Shown in pieces: positions 11,462-24,716 of a stretch of DNA of 64,000 nt; position 1 is the first letter of the stretch; every line of letters starts with the position of its first letter. Both the position numbers and the translations under genes were made by a program. The stretch covers positions 429,115 to 493,114 of the forward strand of contig MU130359.1 in assembly GCA_015039465.1 (NCBI GenBank). The letters run 5' to 3'. This stretch comes from Phlegmacium glaucopus. Its lineage: Eukaryota; Basidiomycota; Agaricomycetes; Agaricales; Cortinariaceae. The notes beneath the pieces were generated by a model. That model worked only from the letters and a program-made list of their open reading frames with translations. It did not search any database and was not told the origin of the DNA.

Positions 11462-11734
11462 TAGAACCACATCACAGCATATTTGATGTATCATTTGTCG
11501 CTAGGCGCTAGAAGGCGGCCTCCACAATGCCAAGTAATTCAGGGTATCAGATATTTAGTTGTAGGTCATCTTATTAAACAAATCTGCATTTTTGAACTCT
11601 AGCCAATTCTATGTATTTGAAAGATGAGAAAGGTAGAGATGCTCAATGGATGGGTAAGGATTCTGATTCTCGTCACAAATATGACAGCCGAGATGCCGGC
11701 TGCATTCATCAATTTGAAGCCCAGACTCATGAGA

Positions 11735-11957
11735 GTTTAAAAACATCACATACTGGTACGCAATGTACGGTAGTTTCCTGTAAAGCTATTTTCTCCGAGA
11801 CCGTGTAACAACAAACGTCAGACTTTACTTCTTGCCGTCGTCGGCGTGGCTGCTGCTCTAGCTGCAACCTGGGCAAGAGAAGTGGGCTATTTCCTCCAGC
11901 AATCTCTTCACACATTATTCAACGACCCCTTGCGGAAGATAGGACTAACCGGTGCCT
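11735..11957 (+). pseudogene. MFS transporter fragment at module joint
   Basis: Remnant of the MFS exon corresponding to 9081-9260: TTCTTGCCGTCGTCGGCGTG, then GCAACCTGGGCA and ATAGGACTAACCGGTGCC. It contains internal deletions and then passes directly into the NACHT-upstream sequence at about 11964. A matching but longer remnant at 19600-20283 has the same altered upstream sequence. It marks the recombination joint between modules 1 and 2. Confidence 0.75.
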
Positions 11958-12125
11958 GTCAAGGTTGCCAGTCTTATTACATAGGCATTATTTCGGATGA
12001 TGTCCTGTGACAGATCCTAGCAAGGCTGTGCCACGATACTAGGACCTGTAAAGCGGGACGGCTCCACGGTTTCCTGGCTTGAGACCAACCACATCGAGTG
12101 GATCAACTCCAAGTCTTGCGACCTT

Positions 12126-14868
12126 ATGTTTCCAAGCGCATCTGGTGTTGTGATTAATGGGGGAACACTCGTCAATCAAACCAATCGTACATCTAGAGGT
12201 CTGTTATTTAAGCCTGACGGTCTTCAGGTTTTGCTTCTGACGTAAAGACTTCGTCCAACTATATATATGAATAGGGATGGATCTTCTTATGGAATGTGTC
12301 GCAACTGGCGCATTCCACAACTCCGATGAGCTCTACGATGCTCCAAAGTGCCATCCTCACACCCGTGTTGCTGTGTTGGAAGACATCATGCAGTGGGTCG
12401 AGGAGTCTGAGTTGGCCCAAGACGCTTTCATGCTGTGGCTCTTCGGACCGGCAGGCACTGGAAAATCAGCCATCGCCAAAAAGATAGCAGAGGTAGCCAC
12501 CGACAAAGACCAACTCATCGCCGCCTTTTTCTTCTCCAGAACATCATCGACCCGAAGCACTAAAGGTCGACTCATTGCAACGCTAGCGTACCAACTGGCA
12601 TTATCAATTCCTGACACTCGTACTCAGATAGAGGATGCGATCGAGCGTGATCCGGCCATTTTCAAGAAAACTATTCAAACCCAAATCGATACTCTCCTTA
12701 TCAAACCTTTCCAATCCGTGCCAACTCATATCGTTTCCTGTAAAAAGCTGATTATCATAGACGGTCTTGACGAGTGTAACCATAGCCAAGCCCAAGTAGC
12801 AATCCTCGACGCCATCTCCCGTTCCTTCCCTAAACACAACTTACCAATCATATTCCTTATCGTCAGTCGGCCTGAGGTAGATATTGTCGCCTCGTTCAAC
12901 GGCAAGGAGGCTCTCAAATCCATCCATCGTCGCCTTGCCTTGGATGATATCTACCAGCCAGATGATGATATTCGTTTGTTCTTCTCTGACAAGTTCGAAG
13001 AGATTAGACTTACTCATCCATTGAGATCGACCATTCCAATATCTTGGCCAACTCAACCAACATTGGATACGCTTGTCAGGAAATCGTCCGGACAGTTTAT
13101 ATATGCCGCAACAGTGGTCAGATTTGTCGAATCGAACTGTCATCGACCATCTGCGCGCCTAAACATCATCCTCGGAATCTCACCGCCTGGCAAAATGAAC
13201 CCATTTGCTGAGTTAGATGCGCTCTACCATCACATTTTCTCCTCTGTGGATGATATACAACTCACATTGCATGTTCTAAGTCTCTATGTTGTGAATCCCT
13301 ATCTCGCAGATAGACTTCGCGCAAGCGCTCTGTCGCCTGAACTGTTTTTGTCCCTTGAACAGGGAGATATTCAGATTGCATTAATCAACTTGGCGTCCAT
13401 TGTTCGATATGATGAATCATCTGGAGAGGTCAAGATCCTGCATGCGTCTCTTGTCGATTTTCTGTCTGATAAACGTCGATCTACTGTTTTCTACATCGAT
13501 ATGGTGAATACATGCACCGATTTTGTCTGTCGCATTCTTCAATATATCAGAGGGCCTGATGGAATACGAGGTGCGTCGCCATTCTCATTACACTTTAACT
13601 CGTTGACACATCCTGAAATCCAGCCGGAGATGTTAGTCTGCTCTACGCAGCACTTGAGTTGCGCCAATGGATTCCCAAAGGTCAACGCCGGAGCGCCATC
13701 TTCAACTTCGATTTTGATGCCTTTTTGGAGGCGTCCATCATATATTATTATAAGGATCCCAACATCGTTCATTCTTGGCCCACATCTCCAATTTTGGACG
13801 CCTTCAATTTCTGGATGAGAGTTCTTGCTGAGGCGGTGAGATGCCCATTCGACTAAAACCTTCCATCGCTTATCCCGTAGAATAGGTACATGAAAATGAG
13901 GATGAAAAAGAAGCTCTGTATCGATGCAATGAATCCTTTGAGTCGCGGGCACAAAAATATCAATCTGACTGGCGATTACAGCTATTATTGACCTTGACGG
14001 CTGCTAGTTCCAGCCCACATTATGTATCTCGACTAAGGTGTTATCAGATCCCGCCATGTAGGTGTGCGGATATCCTCCTGGAAATGGACGACCACGATCT
14101 TCACCTTGTTGATCAAGATGCATTAGACCTTCGCCATACATACCGAGCGCCTTACTACTTTACTCACGAGCTGGATGTCAGAATGTCCCGTTATGTAGAT
14201 GGTGACAGATGTGCTGCGGCAGCGTTACATTGCATGTGTTTCTTGTCCAATCCTCCGTAAGTCACTCAATACTGTTCAGGTACCGTAATTGATGAGATAA
14301 TTGAGTCTTAGAAATTATTCCGATAGTCCCAACACGGGCCTCACATATATGGAAGGTATAGCAACTTGTGCCCAAGCTCTTGATATGCTGTGTCCACTCC
14401 TGCAAGTGGCAAACACTTCACCAGACCTAGTGCAATTTATTACCAATTGCGACATCCACCTAGCCGTTCGAAAGGATCTCTCTGTTTGTTCTTATGACTT
14501 ATCATGGGTAGATGCACATATCCTTGCGTTTCTGAGTGTAAGTATGGAATTTGCATCGTCTTGTTCAAGTTGATTTTGATGATTTGAAATTCAACTGATA
14601 GCGGGCAAGTGTGTGTGTCAACTGGAGGATCATATCTGTGATACAATGTCGAGCTAGAACTGGTATGTGAAGCAAATAATTCTCAGAAACATCGTGATAA
14701 CTTTCCAAATGTATACTAGAGCAGCCACCATCCAGATCCGAGGAAGACGTCAATTGGGAACTTGAACCAGAAATGGCAGGAAGGGAATTGATTTTACAGC
14801 GTTTGGATCAGTGTTGTTCGAAGCGTGATAGTCACGTTTATCCGAGGATGTATCCACGAAGAAAATGA
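12126..14868 (+). CDS. NACHT-domain STAND NTPase, copy 2
   Basis: Close paralogue of the gene at 3457-6212 with the same exon plan: 12126-12198, 12275-13570, 13630-13835, 13886-14256, 14312-14537, 14602-14662 and 14720-14868, joining in frame to 793 residues. Walker A (FGPAGTGKSAIA) and Walker B (LIIIDGLDECN) are intact. Splice sites are identical in position, including the 59-bp intron 13571-13629 that hides an apparent frame break. Differences from copy 1 are scattered single substitutions, small indels in exons 4 and 5 (for example APYYFTHELDVRMSRY against GSYSTDMNVIMSRY) and a different C-terminal tail (DSHVYPRMYPRRK). Both copies keep open frames and splice sites, so both may be functional. 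The ligand and effector are unknown. Confidence 0.85.
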
Positions 14869-15159
14869 GAAAAGATGATGGTGATCTATGTCTTTTTTTT
14901 TTTGGGATACTTGTACTGCTGTACATAAGTGAATGTATTATCGATATCCTGGGATCTGAGTGTGTTGAATAACCACCGTCCGTTCATCAGTTGTTATCAC
15001 ATAACAGCCGGTTATAACGATGATATCGCTTGCTGCTTACTAAAAACACCCCTGTAGATTTATTTAAATCATGATGATAGAGAAGCCTTACAAATTTACC
15101 TCAGCCCGCCTTCTATCCATCTCATCCATCTCTCTTCAATTCGTTGCAAAACGGTCACC
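14869..15159 (+). promoter_or_regulatory. Upstream region of MFS copy 2
   Basis: A 291-bp spacer between NACHT copy 2 and MFS copy 2. It is shared with 7105-7340 in module 1, including CCCTGTAGATTTATTTAAAT about 100 bp before the MFS start. Conservation in both modules marks it as the likely MFS promoter. No specific factor site is claimed. Confidence 0.4.
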
Positions 15160-17541
15160 ATGATTGAGGAAGACGATCTCCAAAAGACTCCTAAATCTTC
15201 CGGCACAAAACAAAGTGACGAGGGAGGACCAGTTACAGATGGATTTGTGGAAAGTGCAACTAGTTCTGTAGAGAACTTGTACAAGGAAGGAGTTCTGGAT
15301 CCTGTCTATTACGCGAAAACCTTGGTTTTGAATCGTGCTCTACAAGAAATAGGGATGGGAAAATATCAGGTATTTCAGTTGCTGACGAGCATATAAACCA
15401 GTTGAACTCCTCTATTGACATTATTGTCACAAGTACATGCTCCTTGTGGTGGCAGGCATGGGATGGTTTGCGTAAGTCATGTCAAAAAGTCTTGACGAGT
15501 TTTTTACTGACTGATAGATGGCATTGCGATATCTAGAGATAGCGTTTGGCCAGTCAGTCGCAAACATTTTATGTTCTTTTATAAATCATGGTTTCTGACA
15601 TCTGTGCAATAGTTGATCACAGGCCTGATTCTAGCCCCTGTGACCGATGAATTTACATTCAAGGCGCCATTTCTAAGTTTAGCTGCCAATGCTGGTTTAC
15701 TTGTTGGTGCTGTTTTCTGGGGTTTTGGTTGTGATGTCTGGGGAAGACGGTACGTCATGCTAAGTGCTTCATATTTGACTGGAAAGAATGAATGACCTTT
15801 GGACTTGTTAGATGGTGTTTTAATGTCACTCTGTTTCTTGCTGGCGTTTTTGGTCTTGCTGCTGGAGGTTCGCCCAATTTTATTACGTTGGCATCACTCC
15901 TTGCAGTGGTTGGCGTAGGTGTCGGAGGTACTCTCAAGCTTCGGCCGAAAATTGTAAATTTAATATTGATGGAGTGAGACAGGAAATCTTCCAGTGGACT
16001 CTGCCGTATTCCTTGGTTTGTTTTCCCTAGCTGGTTGAAAATCCCAACTGAACATTTCTGTGTAAAAGACTTAGTACCCGCTTCGCATCAGTACCTCTTA
16101 ACTTTCATGTCCATATTTTGGTGTTTGGGACAATTGGTTGTCAGTTTGGTAACTACGCTTGTTTGACTTTTAGATTTATTTCATCATATTCTGACGCTTT
16201 CCTTCTACTTTTTCAGCTCGCATGGCCGCTAATTGCCGATTTCTCATGTCCGATCGGGTCGACGAATTGTCAGCGATCCGATAACATGGGATGGAGGTAT
16301 CTTCTGTTCATGCTCGGAGGAATAACTCTTATTTTGTGGGGCCTTCGCTTTTTCCTCTTCGATCTCGTCGAAAGTCCTCGGTATCTTATCGGCAAAGGAA
16401 AGGACGAAGAGGCTGTTGCTGTCATACATAAAATCGCAACTTATAATTCGACGACATCATCATTGAGCGTTGAGCACTTGACGAAGATAGGCCCTATGGT
16501 TAATGACGAGGAAGTCGGTGCCCGTGGAAAAGGCCTTTTGAGTAGAACGTCAAATTTTACTACAGAACATATCAAAGCTTTGTTCGCTACAAGAAAGATG
16601 GCTTATTCGACGTCTCTTCTGATGTCTATCTGGGGTAAGTTGGTTTGTGTTCACGTGCTACTGAGATGGACTGAAATAACTCTAGGTATCATTGGTTTGG
16701 CATCAACCCTCTATAACAACTTTCTACCGTTCCTGTGTGTGATGTTTCTGTTTCTCTGTATTGTAAGTGGCAGGCCTCATAAAGCGACAACAGGTTGGCA
16801 AGTCGTGGAGCTCATTTCGGCGACGCCTCTTTGAACATCACATACCGCAATGTACGTGATTTCTTTGATTTCTTTTGCCGTAAAGCTAATTGTTTAACAA
16901 CAACGTCAGACTTTAATTCTTGCCGTCGTCGGCGTGCCTGCTGCTCTAGCTGCAACGTGGGCAGTAGAAACGCCATACATTGGGCGAAAGGGCGCATTGG
17001 CTATTTCCTCCGGCAAGTTATTCCATTCCCCTCATACGCCAAGTACATTATTCAACGACTCCTTGCGGAAGATAGGGCTAACCGGTGCCTTCCTTTTCGC
17101 GAGCACAACCGCGCGGAGCTCAAATGCTCTGCTCGGTTGGAATTGTGGATATGCATTTAGTAGCAATGTGGGTATTTCTCTCCTTGGAAACCTGGAGCTT
17201 TATACTTTGCGTTTTATCTGACCATTATCTGTTTCATAAGATCATGTATGGAGTTTTGTACGCTATTTCTCCTGAAATATTTCCAGCCAAAGATCGTGGG
17301 ACTGGTAATGGACTAGTATTCACGGCCACACGAATTTTTGGCCTCATTGTAAGCAGCTTGGCAACTTCCAACTCCTTTTGATAAACTTATGTTTGGAGTG
17401 CTTTTTTAGGCTCCGATTATTGCGTTGTATGCCAACTTGACAACGGCTGTTCCGGTGTATATTTCAGGCGCTTTGATTCTTCTGGCGGGCGGTATGGCAT
17501 TACTGATTCCATATGAACCTAGAGGGAAAGCTTCCATGTGA
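15160..17541 (+). CDS. MFS transporter (SVOP / sugar-transporter-like), copy 2
   Basis: Near-identical paralogue of the gene at 7341-9711; exons 15160-15369, 15434-15471, 15537-15552, 15613-15749, 15812-15927, 15983-16015, 16069-16148, 16217-16634, 16686-16734, 16794-16851, 16910-17167, 17241-17348 and 17410-17541 give 550 residues. All splice sites, the 16-nt exon 3 and the family motifs (GCDVWGRR, VESPRYLIGKGKDEEAV, KDRGTGNGLVFTATRIFG, YEPRGKASM) are preserved. The N-terminal tail varies most (TPKSSGTKQSDEGG against THGSSVQQDKERG), as expected for a cytosolic tail. It directly follows NACHT copy 2. The substrate cannot be read from sequence. Confidence 0.87.
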
Positions 17542-18747
17542 AATTTTTCTCTCTCTTGGTTGCTTCAAGGGTCACTTTCTGGATGATAATACCCTGGGGA
17601 ATGATGTGTCCGGATTTGTTCGTTTGGGATATGGCAGATAAGCGGCTGGACAGAAGAGTGATCCTTCTTTTTTGAGGAATACTGGTAGTTGAGTGAGTAT
17701 TATCTTGAGTTTGAGTGTGTTCGTGTAGGAATGTTACATTTGAAAAATTGCAATGAATGGCTACTCTGATTGGAATTCATGACGGTGGTGGTCAATGTAT
17801 GGGTTCACGAAGTATACCTGGAGTTTCAACGTCGAGAGCATTAATGTATGTATGTAATATTGTCTAGCCACCATATTTAGGCAGCAGATGAGCCCCATTG
17901 CGACGCTTTCGAGGGGATGACCTGGACAGGTCAGGATTGGGTCCATCATTGGGTCAAGACATGTCAATGGACTCGTGCTACGAGCATTCCTTCCATCTCG
18001 GGCTATCCTCATCTTATACAACAAAGACAATGTTGTGCCGGGGATGCCCATACCATCATCATGAGAGATTGCTTCAAATGCACTGGCGGTAAGCACATCC
18101 AGCAAGGATCGCACAGGTCACTCGGGAGTCGGACCGTATGTAAAACTGGGTTACTATGAAAAATGTGGATCCCCCCGCTGGACGTTATATCAACATTATC
18201 TGGGACGGGACGTGTGGGGTGTCGCCTAGAGAAAATAAAGGACTTGAATGTGAACGGGAATTTAGGCTTGTGGATGTAAATGAAACAATAAGGATTCACT
18301 AAATCTTGGTGTAGCGGCAAGTATAATCGAAGAAAGGGATTGTAGTCCGCTATGGTCCGGTAACACTAGGCGCTTGTCGGTTACAACGCTAGAGCGAGAC
18401 AGACGCCTAACTCCTGTTTTCAGTAGGGTAAGGGGATTTTTCCAGGACATCTGTATTAAGAGGAAAAGACGACGAGGTGGATACGATAAGCAACGGTAAG
18501 AATTAGAGGACGTGAGGAGAAACTGCGCCAACGCTCGACATCTCAATCCAATCCGAAAAAGTCACGCTCGTAGAGGTCCCCCCCCCAACCACGCGTAAGA
18601 AGCTTCTCGGCGCAGATTAATAAATATTGCCACCACACATAGCGTCCTCGACTGATGAATATCCAGCGAGTGGGTTTGAAGGAGTAATTAAACTGCTCGA
18701 ACGTGAAGGTGATTAATATTTACTTGACACCGTCAATAGGTTAGTAC
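17542..18747. other. Intergenic block between MFS copy 2 and secreted protein copy 2
   Basis: Contains the counterparts of 9985-10231. In addition, 17958-18330 recurs in diverged form at 20330-20640 (GACTCGTGCTACGAGCATTC, GGGGATGCCCATACCAT). No protein is recognised. Bases 18500-18747 match the 3' side of the other secreted-protein copies. Confidence 0.5.
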
Positions 18748-19062
18748 TTACTGGGCCAGCTTTCTGATTTTAAGTCAGAGATTAATAGCGATTCCATCAC
18801 ATATTTGTTAACCGACTCACGGGGAATTATACCAGTGCTTGGGAGGGGGCGGGCAACGGGCAAGGAGAAGCGTTTGATCGTCGCTGAGCTCACGGCCAAA
18901 GAGAGTATCTTCGGAAGCGCTTCGTCTGTAAAAACCAAATTAGCCCATACTAATACATGACGGAAGGGGAACGTAAACAAACCTTTGGATGGGACTACCA
19001 TAAGCGAAGGTTGGAGCAGCAACAAGAGCCGCAATGAACATGGAAAGTGTCAATTTAACCAT
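18748..19062 (-). CDS. Small secreted protein, copy 2
   Basis: Paralogue of the gene at 11040-11349 with conserved exons 19062-18983, 18925-18821 and 18763-18748. Signal peptide MVKLTLSMFIAALVAAPTFA, then GSPIQRRSASEDTLFGREL, CPPPPKHWYNS and the same short last exon ending KLAQ. The two intact copies differ by a few substitutions only (for example TL for SL, NS for YS), and all splice sites are kept. Function unknown. Its position after the MFS gene and on the opposite strand is the same as in module 1. Confidence 0.6.
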
Positions 19063-19579
19063 TTTTGAATAGAAGATTTGGAATTGGGTAGCAATGAAGT
19101 GGTGTAAGGCAAGGAAGGGAGACCGGCTCTGGGAGAAAGAATGACGCTACACCCACATCTTATATACAAAAGAGTAGAACCACATCACAGCATATCTGAT
19201 GTATCATTTGTCGCTAGGCGGCCTCCACAAGCCTCCACAATGCCAAGTAATTCAGGGTATCACATATTTAGTTCTAGGTCATCTTATTAAACAAATCTGC
19301 ATCTTTGAACTCTAGCCACTGGCAATTCTATGTCGCATTTGAAAAGAATGGGTGCAAACCTACCGCCATAGTCAAATACATAAACCTGGGGTATCCGCGG
19401 TGAATGAAATTTTTTGAATCGAACATGGAAGAGGGGCTGAGGGCAAATGGGGGTATTTGAAAGATGAGAAAAGTAGATGGTCCAATGGATGACTAGTTAG
19501 GATTCTGATATACGACAGCCGAGATGCCGGCTGCATTCATCAATTTGTCGCCTTCAAAGCCCAGACTCATTCGGAGGAG

Positions 19580-20283
19580 AGTTTAAAAACATCACATACT
19601 GCAGTGCAATGTACGTGATTTCGTTTCCTGTAACGCTATTTTCTCTGAGATTGTTCAACAACACACGTCAGACTTTAATTCTTGCCGTCGTCGGCGTGCC
19701 TGCTGCTCTAGTTGCAACCTGGGCAGTAGAAGCGCCATATGGCATACATCGGGCGAAAGGGCGCATTGGCTATTTCCTCTGGCAAGTTATTCCATTCTCT
19801 TCACACTCCAAGTACATTATTCAACGACTCCTTGCGGAAGATAGGACTAACCGGTGCCTTCCTTTTCGCGAGCACAACCGCAATGCTCTGCAGCCTCTGC
19901 TCGGTTGGAATTGTGGATATGCATTTAGTAGCAATGTGGGTATTTCTTTCCTTGAAAGCCTGTAGCTTTATACTTTGCGTTTTAGCTGACATTATCTATT
20001 TCATAAGATCATGCATGGAGTTTTCGCTATTTCTCCTGAAATATTTCCAGATCATGGAACTGGTAATGGACTAGTATTCACGGCCACACGGATTTTTGGC
20101 CTCATTGTAAGGAACTTGGAAACTTCGCACTATGTTTGCAGTATATTATGTTTTTTAGGCTCTAATCATTGCGTTGTATGCCAACTTGACAAAGCTGTTC
20201 CTGGGTATATTTCAGGCGCTCTGATTCTTCTGGCGCTATGGCATTACTGATTCCTTATGAACCTAGAGAGAAAGCTTCCATGT
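19580..20283 (+). pseudogene. MFS transporter 3' remnant (third module)
   Basis: Homologous to the last four exons of the MFS genes, from the region before 9081 to the stop at 9711 (ACTTTAATTCTTGCCGTCGT, then CTGAAATATTTCCAGATCAT). Small insertions and deletions, for example after GTAGAAGCGCCATA near 19738 and in the exon near 20011-20060, destroy the frame. The 5' two thirds of the gene is missing. A truncated, decaying copy. Confidence 0.85.
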
Positions 20284-20989
20284 GAGATTTCTCTCTCTGT
20301 GATTTTCTGGATGATACCCTGGGAATGATGTGTCGGGTCAGGAGATGAACTCGTGCTACGAGCATTCCTTCCATCCCGGGGTTGGTCCTCACTTTGTACA
20401 ACGAAGATTGGTGTTGCACTGGGGATGCCCATACCATGAAGGATTGCCTCAAATGCGGTAGATCCCGCAAGGATCAGTGGCTTATAGCCGAGTGAAAAAT
20501 GTGAATCTTGCTACTTGACGTGCGTATCAACATTATCTGGGATGGGACGAGTGGGGTGTCGCCTAGAGAAGAGAAGTGGATGGGGGGTTGGGCGTACGGA
20601 TGTAAATGAAACAATAAGGATTAATATTCAGTAATCTTGAAAGTAGACCCCGGTGTACTAGTACTAGTGGCAGAAAGGGATTGTGGTCGTCCGATATGTC
20701 CGGCAACAGTCCTGTTTGCAGCATGGTGTAAATGGATTTTTCCAGGATATGTGTACTAGGAGGAAATGACGACGAGCTGGCTACGATAAGCAACGGTAAG
20801 AATTACAACACGTCTGAGAAATTGCGTCGATGCTCTCCACATCTCAATCCAATCCGAAAAAGTCACGCTCGTAGAGATCCTCATTCCAACCACGCGTAAA
20901 AAGCTCGTCGTCCAATTCTCGCCGATCATTAGGCTGATCACAACGAAACATCCTGCTCGAACATGAAGGTGATTAATATTTACTTGACA

Positions 20990-21333
20990 CCGTCAATAAT
21001 AGATTAGTACTTACGTGCCAAGCTCTCTGATTTAAAGTCAGAGATTAATGGCGATTCCATCACATATATTGGTTAGCCAACTCACTTAGACAAAGCCCAA
21101 GGACTATTGACAAGTTGCGAGCAACCCCGGGCAAGCAAGAGCGTTTGATCGTCGTTGAGCTCACGGCCAAAAAGGGCATCTTCGGAAGCGCTTCGCCCAT
21201 AAAAACCAAATTAGCGCCTACTGATACATGAAGGAAGGGGAACGTAAACAAACGTTTCGATGTGACTACCATAGGCGAGGGCTGGAGCAGCAACAAGAGC
21301 CGCAATGAATATGGAAAGTGTCAATTTAACCAT
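20990..21333 (-). pseudogene. Small secreted protein, copy 3 (broken)
   Basis: Begins with an intact signal peptide (MVKLTLSIFIAALVAAPALA) at 21333, but the first intron has lost its acceptor: the other copies have TTTACAG before ACGAAGC, whereas this copy reads TTTATGGGCGAAGC. The CPPPPKHW region is rearranged. Probably not producing the same peptide. Confidence 0.65.
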
Positions 21334-21849
21334 TTTTGAATAGAAGATTTGGAATTGAATAGAAATGAAGTAGCGCAAGGGCAAGAGGGGAGACCGGCTC
21401 TGGGAGAAAGAATGGCTACACCCACATCTTATATACAGAAGAGTAGAACCACGTCACGGCACAACTGATTGTATCATTTCCTATCATTTCTCGCTGGGGG
21501 GCCCCCGTCTGCCCCTGTGAGGTCGGATTGTGCCAAGTATCACATGTTCAGTTCCAGGTCATCTTGTTAAACAAATCTGCATTTTTGAACTCTCTAACCA
21601 ATTTTACATCGGGTTTGAAAAGAAAGGGTGCAAACCTATCGCCATAGTCAAATACATAGACCTGAGTTATCCAGTGAATGAAGTTCAAGGCAAAAAAATG
21701 AATCGAACGTGGAAGCGAAGCCAAGCGTGAATGGGGTATTTGCTGGTAAGTATTGAGAAAGACAACAAAAGTCAACAAATTTATTGGCCGTAATAATTAA
21801 CTAATAATAGACACATTTCATTTTCGGGTTGCCTTGGATCTTTTCTTAC

Positions 21850-23985
21850 AGCATGCCTCAGCATGCTGGCTCTTCACTTCAAGAACGCGACATCGTTGAT
21901 GCGTTGAAATTGAGGGACGGCCTGCATTTCAATGCTCAAGCGCTCAACCTCTGCCACAATAGCGATCCTAGCTCGTGCTTTTCTTTACCAGCTTGACCTT
22001 TCGGACCTTGTTCTCGCTGTCTGAGGGTACGAAGACGAGGAGGTATTTGAGTGGACAACGGAAATAGGTGCGAAGCCTGACCATGTACCCGAAAGAGGCT
22101 TTGGCAGAGATGGTACGTTATTTACCTGTCAATCGGAGACGAATGGTGTTACAAGTTTGGGATGATCAGAGCAACTTGTAAAAACACGCTCTTTGCCCTT
22201 CATCATGACATTGTCATCTCAATATCTGCACTGCAGAGAAACCTTGAAGACGCTGGACTCACTTGGGAGGCCCTCCAAAATATCGCAACGAGACGAAGCC
22301 CTGAGAACGGAATTCACTGTGCTTCTGTAGGACAACACTTTGTCCTGCGGCGACGCCAGTGAGTTTCTGGCTCTCGACGAAACTATAGCAACAGACCCTG
22401 GACTGATCTCTTTCACACTTTCCTCACGCTTATGTGCCGCCTGAGTCGTTTCACACCATACGGAGTACAGGATACTCCGTGTGCGCCATCCCTTACCCCA
22501 ACATGTGGGCTCATCTTGTGCCGTGAGCTGATATAGCTCGCAATGTACGAAGTTCATATTTGCAAACGTCACAATTATCTATCCCCGATCATTATCCCAA
22601 CACCCTCATTGAAAATAACATCGACGGTGCATTCACAAATGCGGGAGCAGGCCTCCGGATACGCAACATCTGCGAAGCTCTCAGCCATATGCATCGTCTG
22701 CAGGGCTTCACTTGGTCTCGGAAGGACGTCCCAGGACAACAAAGGCCGACATCTCATGAGAACGCCGTTCTAACCATGGTTAGTAGGCTCCCTGCCCTCC
22801 AGAAACTCAAACTGTCTGGGAAATTTGTAATGCATGCCCTGAGCTCGTAAATCAAACCGGCAGTATGACCTGTGAGCCCCCCAACCATGGCTTATCACTA
22901 TACTAGGTGCTATTCTGACTTCCTTGTCCCTTCACCGCGAGTCATGGGCCAAGTTAGCGAATTCAGAAGCTCTGCTGTCATCTTCTCGCGAAGTCGCCCA
23001 ATCTGGCAAGTTGCGTGTCATATTGGGTCATTTCAGATTTACTCCTTCTCTGTTGGTATCTTGACTTGCCGCTCAAATTTTATCACCTTGCAGACTGTTA
23101 GCTTCCGAAGCTCAAGAAACCCAAATTGACGATGAAAGCTTAGGCATTCATGGGCGGCATCAATGATTCTAGAGCCCGTTTTGTGCAAAACCATCCTACA
23201 ATCGAAGAACTCAACTAGTGACTTATTGGTATGTCGGCCCAGATCACTTCCAAATCTTGTGATCCTCTTTACAAACCGATAGTTCATCGTTTAATTGAAC
23301 GACCGCGAGTCTACATCGTCGTCAATAGGGTTGCTATCGCCTCCATCTACTCGAGTCATGGACTAGTCCCTGATGAGCCGACTGCGATACCGCAGCAGCC
23401 CCTTCAGCCCATTGAGTCCCTGGATGCGTATTATCTGGATGCGTATTATCTTGACGAACAGACCCTCTTGGAATTACAATGTGTAGACAAAAGACGTTAC
23501 GGAAGCTCAAACTCCATTCCTTTGGGAATGTCTGCTTTGCACGAACAGCACATTTTCGTAACATTGAATGGTTATCTCTCCCTTCTGTTCATCAACGAAT
23601 TAACGCACTGAGTCCATCCGATCACCCATCACTAAGGTCAGTTTTTTATTCTTTTAACTCACCACACTATGTTGAACAATGATTAGGATAGGTCTTCTCC
23701 CACGTTCAGGCTTCCCAAATCTTCGAGTATTTCACGGAGATGGTCTTTGGTGCGCTCTAAATGGCAAGAAGCAGGAGCTGCATTGAATGCTCATGGAAGT
23801 GACGCAAACACGCCCTCGCCTTAAATTGGATCATTGCGACTTCTATGACAGGTATGAAGCATATAAACGAATAACTTTGAAACATGAAGGCAAAGAGGGG
23901 CAAAAGGTTGGCTACACCGTCGCGAAGCCACCTCCTGGGTATGCTTAATTTGCGCCAAATATCGTCCAATGATACTTTCTAACTC
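21850..23985 (+). pseudogene. Decayed leucine-rich (F-box/LRR-like) gene
   Basis: Only broken reading frames remain, but several consecutive fragments on the plus strand look like one LRR-bearing protein: QERDIVDALKLRDGLHF near 21880, MVSRLPALQKLKLSGKF near 22780, then TLRKLKLHSFGNVCF and NIEWLSLPS near 23490-23580, and a later FPNLRVFHGDG near 23720. Fragments change frame and are separated by stops that I could not remove with sensible introns. The family is inferred from the leucine pattern only; I recognise no complete F-box. Agaricomycetes carry many such genes. Confidence 0.4.
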
Positions 23986-23989
23986 TTCT

Positions 23990-24716
23990 TTCGTAGAAAT
24001 ATATTTGATGTATTTGATGTCACTGAGAGCCTTTGACTAGCGTTCAGCGCCTTTCGACTTTTCCCCCGATTACCTATGTGGTCCACCTAGAGTGGCGCGG
24101 CTTTTGCACTCAGCAGCCCAGTATTCAACTTCACATCATTAATGGAGCACTCATTCGAGTCCTCCTTCTAATCTATTGCCCACACTTTCATACCAACCTC
24201 GCACCGATGCCTCAATTTGGGGGTGAAGGGACTTAGGTTATTTTGGGACTAATGCAACAATATAATTTCTGTCTTCAATTTCGTTCCTTCATTTGTTCTT
24301 TTTAGATATCTTTTGCATGCCGCTGCGCCCACCACTGTCTAGATCGACGGAATGGTCACTTGCGGACCCGACTCAGAAGGAAGATCGGGCTTGATGTTAC
24401 CCCTTAAGTGGGAGCAGGCTGCAGGCGGTTGCCTCCCTTGCCATGAGGCCATGGGCTTTGATGCCTGCTGTTGGCTGTGCTTGGAACCCGGGCAAAAGCG
24501 GCTGAGCATGGCAGAGATGAAAAATCACAAGAACTGTAACTTGACGGCTCAATATCATGGAAGTTAAGAGCTAAGCATAGAAGGAATATGACGGATTTCA
24601 GATGTCTGCTCCGTAACTCTTTCCGTATTGGTGATGGTTACAACCTGTCACAACATTTTGACGTGACCGTGTACTCAACCTTCTTATCGTTCACATCTAC
24701 GAGAGCATCTTTCACA
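23990..24716. other. Intergenic before GTPase gene
   Basis: No convincing gene or repeat seen. Short open frames here have no family resemblance. The stretch directly before 24717 may hold the GTPase promoter and 5' UTR. Confidence 0.4.

Noticed and set aside
24352..24567. Cysteine-rich frame MVTCGPDSEGRSGLMLPLKW
   Set aside because: No signal peptide, no splice partners and no recognisable family; probably chance.
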